The notes under the pieces are model-generated. The model saw only the letters and a program-made list of their open reading frames with translations. It had not been told where the DNA came from and searched no databases. Made by a program: the position numbers and the translations under genes. A DNA stretch of 64,000 nt from Parapristionchus giblindavisi. Lineage: Eukaryota; Nematoda; Chromadorea; Rhabditida; Diplogasteridae. The stretch lies in NCBI GenBank assembly GCA_943737045.1, contig CALSFV010000009.1, forward strand, positions 1,426,001 to 1,490,000, read 5' to 3'. Below, piece by piece: positions 46,416 to 57,980 of the stretch (position 1 is the first letter of the stretch; each line of letters opens with the position of its first letter).

Positions 46416-49400
46416 ACAACTACCGGCACGACATGCTTCTGCCACTCGTCCTCGTCACACATCGTCAGACCGCGCGTGCTCTCCTCCAGAATACGATCAA
46501 CGTCTAAACGTCAATCAATCAATAATCTGATCAATCAATATTTTAATCAATCGTTCTTCCGTTCATACATGGGCGGGCATTGTCGCTGGAAATGAAAATC
46601 GGGTGGGTTGGGTGCCAAAATCGGGTAGGCTTGACACATAAATTTCATTTTCGAGTGAATTTTGCCCAAAGTGTTTTCAATTTTTCAGTTAATTTTGGGT
46701 AAATCGGGTGGGCTTTGTGCCAAAATCGGGTGGGTATTGCCGCTAGCGACAATACCGCCCACGTATGCTTCCGTTCAACCAATCAATACTGTCATCCCCA
46801 TCCTATTTCCCATATAAAACCATCGACGCGCAGGTCAGCTTTGGCGCAGGCAAGAAAACCATCAAACCCAACCCACTGCTTTCACGTTTCGCAATAACTA
46901 TACTAAGTCTTGTTTTTAATATACCTTTGATACATCCATTTCCCATTTAAAACCATCGACGCTTGTCAGGTTAGTTTGGCGAACGCCGTGGCGAATCATC
47001 AAACCCAACCCACTGCTTTCACGTTTCACAATAATATAGTTAAAATCCATTCATCGCTCACCTCCCTCCTCCTCCACCTGCGCCAGCCGCGACTTCTTGC
47101 CGTTGCGCCTCCGCTCATCCGCCTCCTTCTCTTCATCATCATCCTCATCATCATCATCCTTTGCCGTCATTACATTGGCCTGCTTCCGCTTCCTCGTTCC
47201 CGTCGACCCGTTCATGGACGAAGACGAGGCGCCAGAATCGCCCGCGCCCCGATCACCCTGCAAATCATACATTTTCGGTGCCTGAGGGTAGGAAAATGTA
47301 TGGCGATGGTTAAACGAAAATCGGAAGAACGCGATAGGAACGGTACTAGTTCTTGGCAGCATCATATTGCGGATTGGTATCATAGGTGGGCACGTTGGGG
47401 GAAAGGCTGTGCGCAAACCGGGGAATTGTAAGGCAAGGCTATGCGCATGGCTATTTTTAGCAGAATTGACCGCAAATTTTCCTATTTTTTGCGAGGCAAG
47501 GCTATGTGCAAGGCCCTGCAAGGGAAGGCAAGGCTGCGCGCAAAAAGAATTCGTTTTTGCGCGCCCACCTATGATTGGTATTGCAGTGAGGCATTTACAA
47601 TATGACATAAAATACATCTGAGACAAGAACACGCCGTGCTGCAGACACATTGCCAGCGTCCAAAGAGCGAATCAGCACGCAGACTTTCCCCACATTGACA
47701 ATAGCAATAGCTTATGTTCAGCTTAAACCATTATCTAAGCAATTAATTATCAAGTAGGCCAGATGCATGAACAAGCACTCGCAAATTTACCTGCCTGCTA
47801 TACGATTTTTTCAGATTGTCTCGTGTATGTCTGAGATTACTGTTTTAAATACGCCTGACAAAATACAATGCATACGAAACACGAATTTGCCTGATCGCGC
47901 AGCACAAACCCCATCCTCAAGTGCTAATAATCAAGATTAGTTTCCAAATAATTCCTAAAATTGTTAGCGCATCTTCTCTGGTATTTTTTGTTTGGCTCAA
48001 CATCATGATGCACGCCCGTGTTTGGCCCGTCGACGGTGTAGTCGAGCCACGAATAAGCCAGTCAAAGCATACGTGCGCCTGTTTCCCAGTTCTGAATGGT
48101 TAACATACATTTTCGAGCACCCACATTGTGAGTGAGCACTTTTTGTCGATGCGGTCAGTTTTGAAACTCGAGACCCATCTATGAATATGCGGGAGATCGA
48201 GATTAGTAAGAATCACCTAAGATCAGGTCAGTTTTGTTCTAATTTCGGGTCAGTTTATAATTCGCAAAAACAACTGATTGTGAGTGGGGCGAAAATGTAT
48301 GATGGTTAACCAAACCTGAGCCTCCGCGGGAACGGGCTGACTGCTCAGCGGTGCCGCGTGCGCCACCATAGAGCGGTCGCGCGTCTCAAAGTCGGGAAAG
48401 TCGTCGATGAAGCGGGACACTGAAATATATGCAAACAGTGAATAAATTAATAATAATAATAATAATATCTTCAAATAAAATAAAGATCTCACACTTATCG
48501 CAGATCGACATGGGATCCTGCGATTTGAGGGAAACCTGCAAAGACCAAATATCATCTTTGTTAATTTAACCTTACTACCCGTATTTTATTTTATTGTATT
48601 TTATTTGCCTCTAATGTATACTCTCTGTATTTTATCGTCATACTTTCTGAAACCACATAAAGATATTACTATTACTATCTAAAAACTTGGCCAACTACGA
48701 CTGTTTGCCTAGCAGATCAAACAGCCCATCACCCATCCTAAATAAATAAATGCAGAAATAAAGAATCAGTCAGAGATAGCCAAAGCCCGTGAAAGAACAG
48801 TACATCGCAAAACAAATAAATCAGTTAGCGCTAGCGAATGGCGGTGCGACTACCGTACATCGAGCACTTTCTCGCCCGTCCTCGGATCCACGATGAAGAC
48901 CGTCGGGCACACCTGCACGCCGTAGTAGCTGCGCATGCGCTGTCCGTCCACCGAATCGATGTAGATCTGCGAAATAATCAATATTTAATCGATCAATCAA
49001 TAGACGTAAATCTGAGCAAATCGGCATACGGGTAATCATGAAGTATATTGATAAAACATATAATTATGTGAATAAGTGAATAGGTTAAAGTGTACGTATA
49101 AGAAAAAGTGCACATCGAAGTTAAAATTCATTATATTAACAATAGTGTTCCAAGCTGTATTCGCCGCTACGTCTGATATTCAATCAATCAATATGTATCA
49201 CAAAAACACGTGGATTATGGTTGGCATTGGCGCATATAACGACAGTGAATGCTTTATAAATCAATAAATAGTTACGAGATTAATCAATCGATAGACGTAA
49301 ATCTGAGCAAATCGGCATACGGGTAATCATGAAGTATATTGATAAAACATATAATTATGATATATTATTCAAATCAATCGATACTCGTTACATCTACCGT

Positions 49401-52400
49401 ACCTGCCAGAAGAGGAAGTTTCCGCGTACCAGCTCCTTCACACCAGCATTCGACCACACGTCGCTGAAACCAATCAATCGATATTCAATCAATAATGGCA
49501 ATAATCAATCAATAAAATCAATCGATATTGACAATAATCCATCAACTAAATCAATCGATATTGGCAATATTCAATCAATAAAATCAATAGATATTCAATC
49601 GATAAAATCAATCAATAAAATCAATAATCCAATCCTCACCGATTGAGGGTCTGACTCGCAAACTCCTTGATGTCCTGCACGTTGATCAGCACCCAGGCGT
49701 CACGAGCAATCGCTGCCGCCTAAGCGAATCAATCGATAATCACAGTATACTACCGTATTTCGAATCAAACGATAATCACAGTATACTACCGTATTCCGAA
49801 TCAATCGATAATCAAAGTATACTACCGTATTCCGAATCAATCAATACCCCCATATACCGTATCCAGAATCGTAATTTAAACTACAATATATCGATTGATT
49901 TTCTCCTTCTATCACCCATCTATTCATCCTTCTCCATTCCAATCTTTATCTTTGCTCTACTCCACCCCTACATCTACTGTGAAACGTATCACTCATAGAG
50001 TCATGTACAATCTTCACTTGAATCATATTACTTTTATCTGTTCCGTTTTGCCTGTGGCGTCGATAAATATTTATATACCTTGGCCGACTCCCAGTCGCCA
50101 ATGTGCATGATGTCGACGGGCGGACGGAAGAGCGAGGAGAGGTCCTTGCGAGATCCTCCGTTGGCGGAGCTTGATGAAGCTCCATTGGAGCTCGATGATG
50201 ACACATCTCCTCGACCATTGGCCAGACGATGGTCACGCAGTGCGCGCATCTCTGCCTGCTGGGATGCTGTAAAATCAATCGATAATCAATCAATAATGAC
50301 AACAATCTACCAGTAGCAATTGCAATATTACATGACGAAAAGGAATCAATCATTAAAGTTGATCAGTGATTGATTTTAACTCTCACTCTGTCGCCCTCTC
50401 TCTCTCTCTCTTTGGAGATTGAGAGGAAGTAAAGAATGAAATAATGAATGAATGAATATAATACGGATGGAATCGTGATAACTTGTAGACAGGGCAGAAT
50501 AATCTGCTCAAGGAACAAATACAGCCGATTTAGTGCAGCATTACAACTCAAAATCAATCTAAGACAATATGTTCGCGCGCTTTTGCATAAAGACTATAAT
50601 TCAATTCAATAAAGACTGCATTTTTAATAAACACAATTTAGATATTTAAGATATTCAATTCATACATAGTACTATACACCAATTAAACCTGTTTGATTCA
50701 ACCAATCTATTCACTGTTCATCCTTCTAGATATTGTCGTCTATCGCACCCATTGCGTATTGTTCTCCCTTATAAGATTTCTTCAACTCATACCACATGTG
50801 CTTCTAGATGTATTATAGGTAAAGTAATAAGGGAATGTTTTGAAGTAGGTTGTATTCTAAGACAAATTATTCAATGACTGGTGTATAATAAATTCGATCC
50901 AGTGTTTCGGCCCTGGTCCTAGACACTGGACCGGCCCGTGTGGGATGGGCCTCATCAGTAGGATGACCCACACAGGACAGTTTTCCATAAAAAGTTTTTT
51001 CAAGGAAAGAAAAGAAATTAATAAGGTCAAAGTATGAACGATTAAAAAATGATTGAGATTTCGCTATTCTAATATTAATGTTGAAAAATTAAGCAAAGAT
51101 ACAAAATGAGGAAATGATCATTTGATTGCTGTTTGTAAGTAGAGATAGTGCGCGTCGCATGTGTGAGAGAGTGCAGAGAAGTGAGAGACGGCCAGAAATT
51201 GATTGGTTTAGCGTGAGATGACTAGCGATCTACCTCTCTACCTCTGTTTTTGGTTTGAATGAATTTATGAACTTTCTACTTTAATCTTTGTTATTACTCT
51301 TCATCGAAAACTTTTATACATATTTCTGCTTTTGTTTTTCCATATTTTAAACTAATTGCCGGGTTTTTATTTAGAATTTTGTAGAGTCGCGGTCGAATGA
51401 TGTGAAATGGGTATTCTCTTTTATAGAAATATTCAAATAATGACTTAACTCTTTCTTTAAAACCAACAAAATTAGATGAATTACGATAAACTCGAAGTAT
51501 TTCGCCTGATAATGTGTTCAAACCTATATACCTTGGAAATTGACACTTGGAATAAACTATCCCCTGAATTAGTCATCTCCCCACAAATAACCTTCCGTGC
51601 AGGGTTATCAAATCTCCCTCCTAATCTCATCATTAAAGTTTCTCTAATTCGTCCCTGAACCCCTTCCTTTGAAAACTGCCACCGAGCCCAATCCGAAATC
51701 GCGTATAAGCGACGGAAATCCATCTCCCCTCTTCCCTGTGTTATTAATGTGATTATGAACATTTATATTTGATGGAATAAAGAAATAAATAAATAAATAA
51801 ATAAATAAATATGGTATAAGTGCAAGAACGACCGTTCTCTAGGGAATGTCACTGGACCAGAATGATCTCTTCAGCAAAAGCAATTGAAATATCAAATCTC
51901 CTGTTTTTTTGCAAATGATAACGACGTCTTCGTGCAAAAAAAGCACATTGTCAATTATATGAAAAGATACAGACAAACCTGCTATCGCTCGATAGTCCCT
52001 GCCTCCGTCGAACGCGGTCATGGGCATGTTGCGGCGCGGCTGAATGCCTGCAATACACATACAATTAAATTAATAATATTACATAATTACATAAATATTA
52101 TATTGCATTATTATTACGTAAATATATTATATATTACATAAATATTATATTACATTATGTTATAATATTACAAGTATAGGTTTGCATGTACTTTAAATGT
52201 ATTTTTAAAGACATATATAGGTTAGCCATAGGTGGGCACGCTGGGGGAAAGGCTGTGCGCAAACCGGGGAATTGTAGGGCAAGGCTATGCGCATGGGCAT
52301 TTTTTTTTAGCAGATTTGATAGGAAATTTTCCAATTTTTGCGAAGGAAGGCTATGCGCAAGGCCCGGTAAGGGAAGGCAAGGCTGTGTGCAAAAAGAATT

Positions 52401-53983
52401 CGTTTTCACGCGCCCACCTATGCTGGTTGGGCACTTCTTCGGTTTCTGGCCACCCCCCCCCCCTCTCTCCTCTCGCACGCATTTCGCGTAGTAACGGACC
52501 CTCTTCTCGGTACCACAGGATTACAACAGGTTTTCGGAAATGTCTCGCATAATTGCCGAATTATATTATTATGAGCTATATTATGGTGGAATATGTAATA
52601 GGAAATACACGAGGGTGATTGTTGCCTAACATTATCGTATTCACATAACGGGTATCTGAAACGCGAACGCGCCTGGTTGCGCAATGTACCACAGGATTTC
52701 AACCATACATGGGCGAGGTACCTGGAGCTAGATCCTACAGGGGGCATCTGAACGAAAAATGGTAAATTTTTCAGGGGGCCTCCACTTTTTATTAAAAAAT
52801 TTCACCTAAACGTCATTTTTTACAGGGGGCATCCCACAAATTTTCGAAAAGCCTTGAATTTACAGTGGGCACCCCCATGTCGGCGCCCATGTATGATTTC
52901 AACGGGCGGACAAGTCTCGCATAATTGCAGAAACCAACAAATTTTGCAAATAATGGAAAGGTTCGAGCCTGCCCTCTATTGTGAACTGTTTCCCGTCATG
53001 CCATGAACCACCGGCTGTGTGTAACCGATCATTGATCTCGGGAACTTTCCTGTTTTTTGGCCCGGGGTAATTTACGTAAGTTCTGCATTTGCAGAACTGC
53101 TCCCCTGCTAGGGGGAGGCATGCCCTCCCATTTTAGGGAGGGCAGTCCAATGGGGGCCCGTGCTCCCCGCCCTCTCCTCCAAATGGGAGAGCGCTGGACT
53201 GAAACGAAGAAGGAGGAAGACGGCTTTTATAGAAATTTGTAATTATATTAAATTTTATTAGGGTTTGAACGAGAGAGTGCGAAAATGGAGAGAGCAATTC
53301 CTCATTTTAGCTTCGCATTCCGCAATGGCAGGGTCGGTTTTTACACATTTTACATCACATTTAGACCACGCAATGGAGAAATAGATGTTAATTAAAAAAT
53401 GGGGAGTGGTGAATTATAGAGAGTTTAATGCAAATTTTCCCCGGGCCAAAAAACAGGAAAGTGCATGATCTCGTTTACCAACAGCTTCAGAGTGCTTTCC
53501 AAAACTTTTCCAAACTATGGGAAATATATTCGATTCCTGGCAATTTTCATTTACGAATGCAAGTTTCAATGAACACTAGCGAAAGAAGAGAGCCCCATTA
53601 TACTTCGCATGTGCCCAGTAAATCAGTCAATAAAATCGCACAATTAATCGATAATCAATCAATCTTCCTGCTATCAATGGAAAAAAAACCAATACTACAC
53701 ATCAGATTACCGGATCAATAACATCGGCAAATCAATCGATAACCAATACCGTACTATGGTGCACTACAGACCTATATCCCGATCAATAACATCCGCAAAT
53801 CAATCGATAATCAATGCCGTACCGTGACCGTACTGCTGCTCGATCGAGTAGTTCACGATGGGACCGGAGGTGAACTGCATGGGCGCACGCACGAAGTCAT
53901 CGTCGTCGTTCACTGTCTGAATAATTAAATAATTAATTAATTAATTAAACAAATACATAAATACTTATAATAAACACTATTAC

Positions 53984-54016
<33 letters not shown>

Positions 54017-57000
54017 TTTTCTTGCACCTGGTGGTTGCCAGTTTCACAAGTCTAATAGTAACTAGCGCATGCAATTCTAGGCGCTTTTATATGTGTTTCT
54101 ATGAAATCATACTTTCGTGATCACCTTGTCAATAGTGCACCCAGCTACACACTATGTTCAAGATGAATGCATATTTTTCATCTATTTTTGCTCAATTCTG
54201 TTGAGGCTGATCCTCCCTTGCCAACATCTTGTTTTCACTTAGAATATGCAATGATTCAGCACGTTCGTGCACCTGCTTGTTTCCAGTTTCACCGATCCCA
54301 CAAACGCACATGAGTCGCAGCTACTACGATACACGAGCTTTTCCCGCCCCAACCCATATAGCAGTGAACACTCACCACCAGTGGGGCTGATCGCTGCTGC
54401 TGTTGTCCATAAGATGATGACGTCATCGTAGTCGAGCTAGACGATGGACCTAATAATAATAATAATGTATTTATAACTCATTAGAGTAATGTATTTTATA
54501 TTTATATTTCTGATACAATATTATTATTACTATGAATATTACGATTATTATTACTATAATACTATTATTATTATTATAATTATAATTATTATTATTATTA
54601 TTATTATTACTACAATTACCTCGTCCATTCCTCCTCTTCCTGTCTCGATCTCTGGCCATCTCCTCATCATCATCCTCTCCATCCGATATGATGACCTCAT
54701 CGGTGATCCTCGATGACGTCATTCCTCCGCCTCCGCGACTCGCACCCGCTCCGCGACCGTTGCGCGCATTGCCGCGGCTGAAAATCAATTTAAAATAAAA
54801 TAATAATAATAATATTATTATTATAAAATATTAAAATAATAAAAATAATCGTTAATCAGTAACCAAGAACAGAATATCGAACATTGTTTTAGAATCAGTA
54901 GTTAAGAATACATGGTAAAGCTGAAACACGCAAGTGACTGGCGGAAATTATTGTTAAGAATGAGCGTTCGTGCCTCGTTTACAAATCTCACCACTCTAAT
55001 TCTAACGATATAAGCGCATTGAATGAAACCCCGAGCTAATTTGAAACTCTGAGCTCTCACAACACTCTTTCGCTTTCTTTTTCTGCGAGAGTGTTGCCAG
55101 AGCGGCGAGTTTCAAAGTAGCTCTTGGTATGCCTTTAAGGACTGCTTAATACAAGGAAAAACATGGCTCCATCTTTCCCGATTGAAACTTGAACGCATAT
55201 GGACGATAAATCAGCGAAATCGAGAACATGTGCCGGGAATATAAAAAAAAGTGAATCGTAAAAATGACTGATCGATCAAATAACGAGCGTGTTTGGCAGT
55301 GATGGTCTTTCAATATCCCATGACCTTCAAATGCGTGTGGGTACCCCTATTTTGGGACAAAAACGCGTGTGGGTACCCTAAAAACCGTGAAAATTTCAAG
55401 AAAATCGTCAATTTATGCTCCAATTTTGCGGGTGGGTACGTATAAAATGCAAATTTTTGCATGTGGGTCTATCCCATGGGATAGCTAGAGACCATGTCTG
55501 GTGTTTGGGTGACAGTGAGAAGCTGGAAGGCAGACACATAATGATAATGAAGTTTATCCCGGTGCTATCACTCAAGCAGCGCAGTTTCGCTAATCTTTAG
55601 TATTGATGAATCATGTGTAACGCGAATGTGCCAGGCACTCCATTGGTTAATCATACATTTTCATACCCTCACAATGCGAAGCTTTACCCACCATATGTGG
55701 CCCATGTTCAGTCACATGAATCACAAATAAGCTAAAATGCCCATATTAAGCGAAAATAACGAATTTTCTAAATCGAACCACCACATTTCGAAAATAGACT
55801 CACTATATAAAAATAAATGGCGAGAGTACCGAAAATGTATGCATAGGCGGGGTACATAGACCTCGTTTCTGTATATGTTCCAAAAATAATAAATAAAATA
55901 ACTAACAATAGTCACGTACATACATTTTTGGAGCCCTCACCGGATTTTATTACATAGTAGGTTGATCTAGAAAAATCGTTTTTTCTCGCTTAAATTGTAA
56001 TCTTTTGCATAAAAATGAGCTTTATACAGTGGGTCGACCCTTATACTGTTAGGGTTTGAAAATGTATGGTGTTTATACGCATACATAGGCTCGTTTCTAT
56101 AATACACTACAATACGTTCTCCTATCAGCATAACGGATAGGATAAAGTAGTGTTTCGTTTCTACATATGTTGCAAAAATAATAAATAAAATGACAAACAA
56201 TAGTCACGTATCGTTGATCATTCTTTATGCACCAATAAGCTGGGCCCATACACAGCGAACACTATCTACTATGGGAAAACTCCCCAAAAGTCACGTACTC
56301 TTCTACTCTCCCTTCGCTTCCTCTTCTTTACAAGACGAGAATAGGAACGAAAACATTTTGAAAGATATATACTTCCGCCTCAACTCTCTTTACACCGACA
56401 AAATAGCCCATTTGAGACATTAAAATATTAATATGGTTATATTATTGAATTTAAAAAGACATCTTCCTCTGACAAAAAAAAACTATTACAACTCATTTCA
56501 ACAACCCTCGTGCGTTCAATTTTAGCAATAAATACTAATATTTACAGTTTGAACATATTTATCAAGAGTAGGCTCTGATGAACATGGTGGGCCACTCCTG
56601 ACATCTTGTACTGCTATATCTAGTGCTAATATTACTACAAGATATAGCTAAAACTTCCAAAAAAATTCACTAACATAGGCTCCTTCCTCTTCCTCCTGGC
56701 AGGTTCCTCGTCGGTGCCTCTCGACAGGAAGAGATCGACGGCTGTAGCGAGGTCCCACGTGCACGCTTCGAGATACTGTTCCACCTCCTTGTCGTTCTTG
56801 CAGTCTTTAAATAATTAATTAAATAAAGAATTTAAATAATTGCAGTTAATTAAATAATTGAACATAATCAGCATCAAACCCCCTACTCTGACAGCGATAT
56901 CACAGACTTTTCTTAATTTTGAAAGCCAGAACGACCGTCCAGCATATGAAATCTATCAAAATTAACGCTATTTCAAAGAAAAATGGCTTAAATCAGAATG

Positions 57001-57511
57001 CTGTGACATTGATTCAATGTTATTAGTATTGGTACTGTTTTGTCTTGTTATATTATTATGTTGTCGATAAATCAGTTGATGATCAAATATCTTCTAATAA
57101 TAACAAAATAAACACCTTCACTCCAAAAGACACTACTTTAACAGTATTTAATAAAACGTGCCAAATATCACGTGCTGTCCACCCATACGCAATCAATCGG
57201 ATCACTGACAAAAAAAAGGAGCGAGAGAGAGAGAGACTGGTTCAAACCCAATTCAGCACTAACATTTCCCTAAATATTGCGAAATAGCACCAAGACATAC
57301 CACAAACAAAACTCCCTAATTTCTCTCGCTCACTCTCGCTAATAATCTTCGCGTTCAAGCAAGAAATAACAAGGCTACAATGTGAATAAAAGTAAGGAAT
57401 GCCCAATAGTTAGTTATTATTGTTTATATTTATAATAAGCACAATGTTAGTATTAATACCTGTTATGGACTTGAACTGTTGCTTTAACTCGGCGCGATTC
57501 ACCGCCGCCAT
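45569..57511 (-). CDS. UBXN7: UBXN7-like p97/VCP cofactor, UBA-UAS-UBX (17 exons)
   Basis: Exons: 57511-57460, 56804-56675, 54777-54620, 54449-54376, 53916-53823, 52047-51979, 50266-50079, 49719-49640, 49463-49403, 48966-48859, 48535-48493, 48419-48316, 47257-47062, 46503-46424, 46217-46134, 45934-45863, 45658-45569 (1683 nt, 560 residues, phase consistent). Human UBXN7 has 489. UBXN7 links the p97/VCP ATPase to ubiquitylated substrates and cullin-RING ligases. Visible are an N-terminal UBA helix set, LSSLFRPPVDIMHIGDWESA leading into the thioredoxin-like UAS domain, an acidic linker and a C-terminal UBX fold. The start MAAVNRAELKQQFKSIT opens the UBA domain directly. The donor of exon 5 has two candidates 6 nt apart (53823 chosen). 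The acceptor of exon 15 (TTGAG) is weak. Confidence 0.93.
46358..46415. repeat. (AAAT)n microsatellite
   Basis: TAAATAAATAAA run adjoining the UBXN7 exon 14 donor (transcript sense). Confidence 0.95.
46565..46765. mobile_element. CATACATGGGCGGGC-family MITE
   Basis: Located in UBXN7 intron 13. The ends are CATACATGGGCGGGCATTGT and GACAATACCGCCCACGTATG. CTTCCGTT flanks both sides (8-bp duplication). The interior carries AAATCGGGTGGGTTGGGTGCC-type repeats (abridged). Confidence 0.92.
47266..47302. mobile_element. Deleted CATACATTTTC element next to an acceptor
   Basis: Only the two ends remain, CATACATTTTCGGTGCC and GGAAAATGTATG. They lie 9 bp from the UBXN7 exon 13 start, so the remnant lies in the branch/acceptor region of intron 12. 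Confidence 0.7.
47381..47573. mobile_element. GCGCACAGCC-family MITE
   Basis: Located in UBXN7 intron 12. ATTGGTAT flanks both sides (8-bp duplication). Confidence 0.92.
48104..48301. mobile_element. CATACATTTTCGAGCACCC-type MITE
   Basis: Located in UBXN7 intron 12. ATGGTTAA flanks both sides (8-bp duplication). It ends 15 bp from the exon 12 boundary at 48316. Confidence 0.92.
48316..50266 (-). other. UBXN7: UBXN7 exons 7-12: UAS (thioredoxin-like) domain
   Basis: Residues about 232-387. After LFRPPVDIMHIGDWESAK come AWVLINVQDIKEFASQTLNR, DVWSNAGVKELVRGNFLFWQ, IYIDSVDGQRMRSYYGVQVC, PTVFIVDPRTGEKVLD and LSRFIDDFPDFE. These match the order and length of the UAS domain that follows the UBA in UBXN7/FAF1 relatives. 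Introns cut between nearly every secondary-structure unit. Confidence 0.93.
49735..49845. repeat. Tandem repeat with TACCGTATT words
   Basis: About two and a half units of TCGATAATCACAGTATACTA followed by CCGTATTCCGAATCAA, located just upstream (transcript sense) of the UBXN7 exon 8 acceptor. Confidence 0.8.
50600..51800 (-). mobile_element. Possible retroelement 3' fragment in UBXN7 intron 6
   Basis: Two minus-strand open stretches (51762-51481 and 51521-51294) encode peptides such as SGEILRVYRNSSNFVGFKER with a basic/aromatic tail, followed by AT-rich sequence. TTTGATGGAATAAA plus AAAT repeats near 51770 recur at 15340 and 17757. The pattern resembles the end of a LINE-type reverse-transcriptase gene, but no catalytic motif is present and I cannot confirm it. 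Confidence 0.3.
52227..52422. mobile_element. GCGCACAGCC-family MITE
   Basis: Located in UBXN7 intron 5. The ends are CATAGGTGGGCACG and GCGCCCACCTATG. No clear target duplication remains. Confidence 0.88.
52711..52893. mobile_element. CATACATGGGCG...GCCCATGTATG MITE
   Basis: Located in UBXN7 intron 5. ATTTCAAC flanks both sides (8-bp duplication). The interior has repeated CAGGGGGCATC words. Confidence 0.9.
53041..53463. mobile_element. Inverted-repeat element, TTTTGGCCCGGG ends
   Basis: AACTTTCCTGTTTTTTGGCC at the left is matched by GGCCAAAAAACAGGAAAGTG at the right. Located in UBXN7 intron 5. Degenerate relatives lie near 40628-40745 and 41150-41180. Confidence 0.8.
54520..54612. repeat. 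(ATT)n microsatellite
   Basis: Interrupted ATT/ACT units directly after the UBXN7 exon 3 donor in transcript sense. Confidence 0.9.
55030..55136. mobile_element. Palindromic element, AGCTAATTT...GCTCTCTCG family
   Basis: Located in UBXN7 intron 2. The arms are CCCGAGCTAATTTGAAACTC and GAGTTTCAAAGTAGCTCTTG. Confidence 0.8.
55303..55493. mobile_element. GATGGTCT...CATGGGATA inverted-repeat element
   Basis: Ends GATGGTCTTTCAATATCCCA and TCCCATGGGATAGCTAGAGA are inverted. The interior repeats TGCGTGTGGGTACCC. Related to the nested unit at 43094-43290. Confidence 0.75.
55652..56068. mobile_element. Two CATACATTTTC-family MITEs in UBXN7 intron 2
   Basis: One copy is 55652-55841, the other 55919-56068 in reverse orientation. 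Between and beyond them a host segment containing CAAAAATAATAAATAAAATA and ACAATAGTCACGTA is duplicated (near 55880-55918 and 56170-56210). Confidence 0.8.
56675..57511 (-). other. UBXN7: UBXN7 exons 1-2: UBA-like domain
   Basis: Residues 1-60. LKQQFKSIT and DKEVEQYLEACTWDLATAVD, then LFLSRG, fit a three-helix UBA/UBA-like domain that binds ubiquitin in this family. A basic stretch ARRKRKEP follows and may be part of a nuclear localisation signal. Confidence 0.88.
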
Positions 57512-57980
57512 ATTGGTGAAGAAAACAAACTACGAAGATGAGATGATTTGAACGAGAAGCAAGAGAAACAAAGTTTGGACTAAAGTGGTTACCGTCGACG
57601 GAGTAACGCGTGATGGCCACACCATAATTCACGCGCTTGGGAAACAGCAGAACGTGTGCACACCATAATTGTGAACAGTCATACGGCAATGAATATTTCG
57701 CACCGCACACCCCGCACCACGCTTGTGTACACTATGTGTGCGGTTTTTCGCATCCAACTATATTTTCAAATTTTTATGAATGTATAACTTATTATTATTC
57801 TTTAGTCAACTCCAGCGAGGGTTGTGTGTTTACCAAATGCCTGAAGGGATTGATCACTGGTAAGAAGAATATCACATGAGAAAACAGTACGTATTTTAAA
57901 TTTTCCACACAAGAGGGAGATGATGGCAGAATGATCTACCCTCATTTTATTAGCATCGTTATTCCTCATGACCCATTCCT

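Noticed and set aside
46976..47431. 151-residue plus-strand frame
   Set aside because: It is antisense to UBXN7 exon 13 and runs on into a MITE. There is no independent evidence.
56190..56423. 77-residue plus-strand frame in UBXN7 intron 2
   Set aside because: No recognisable domain. It lies in a region of MITEs and duplicated flanks, so chance is the simplest reading.
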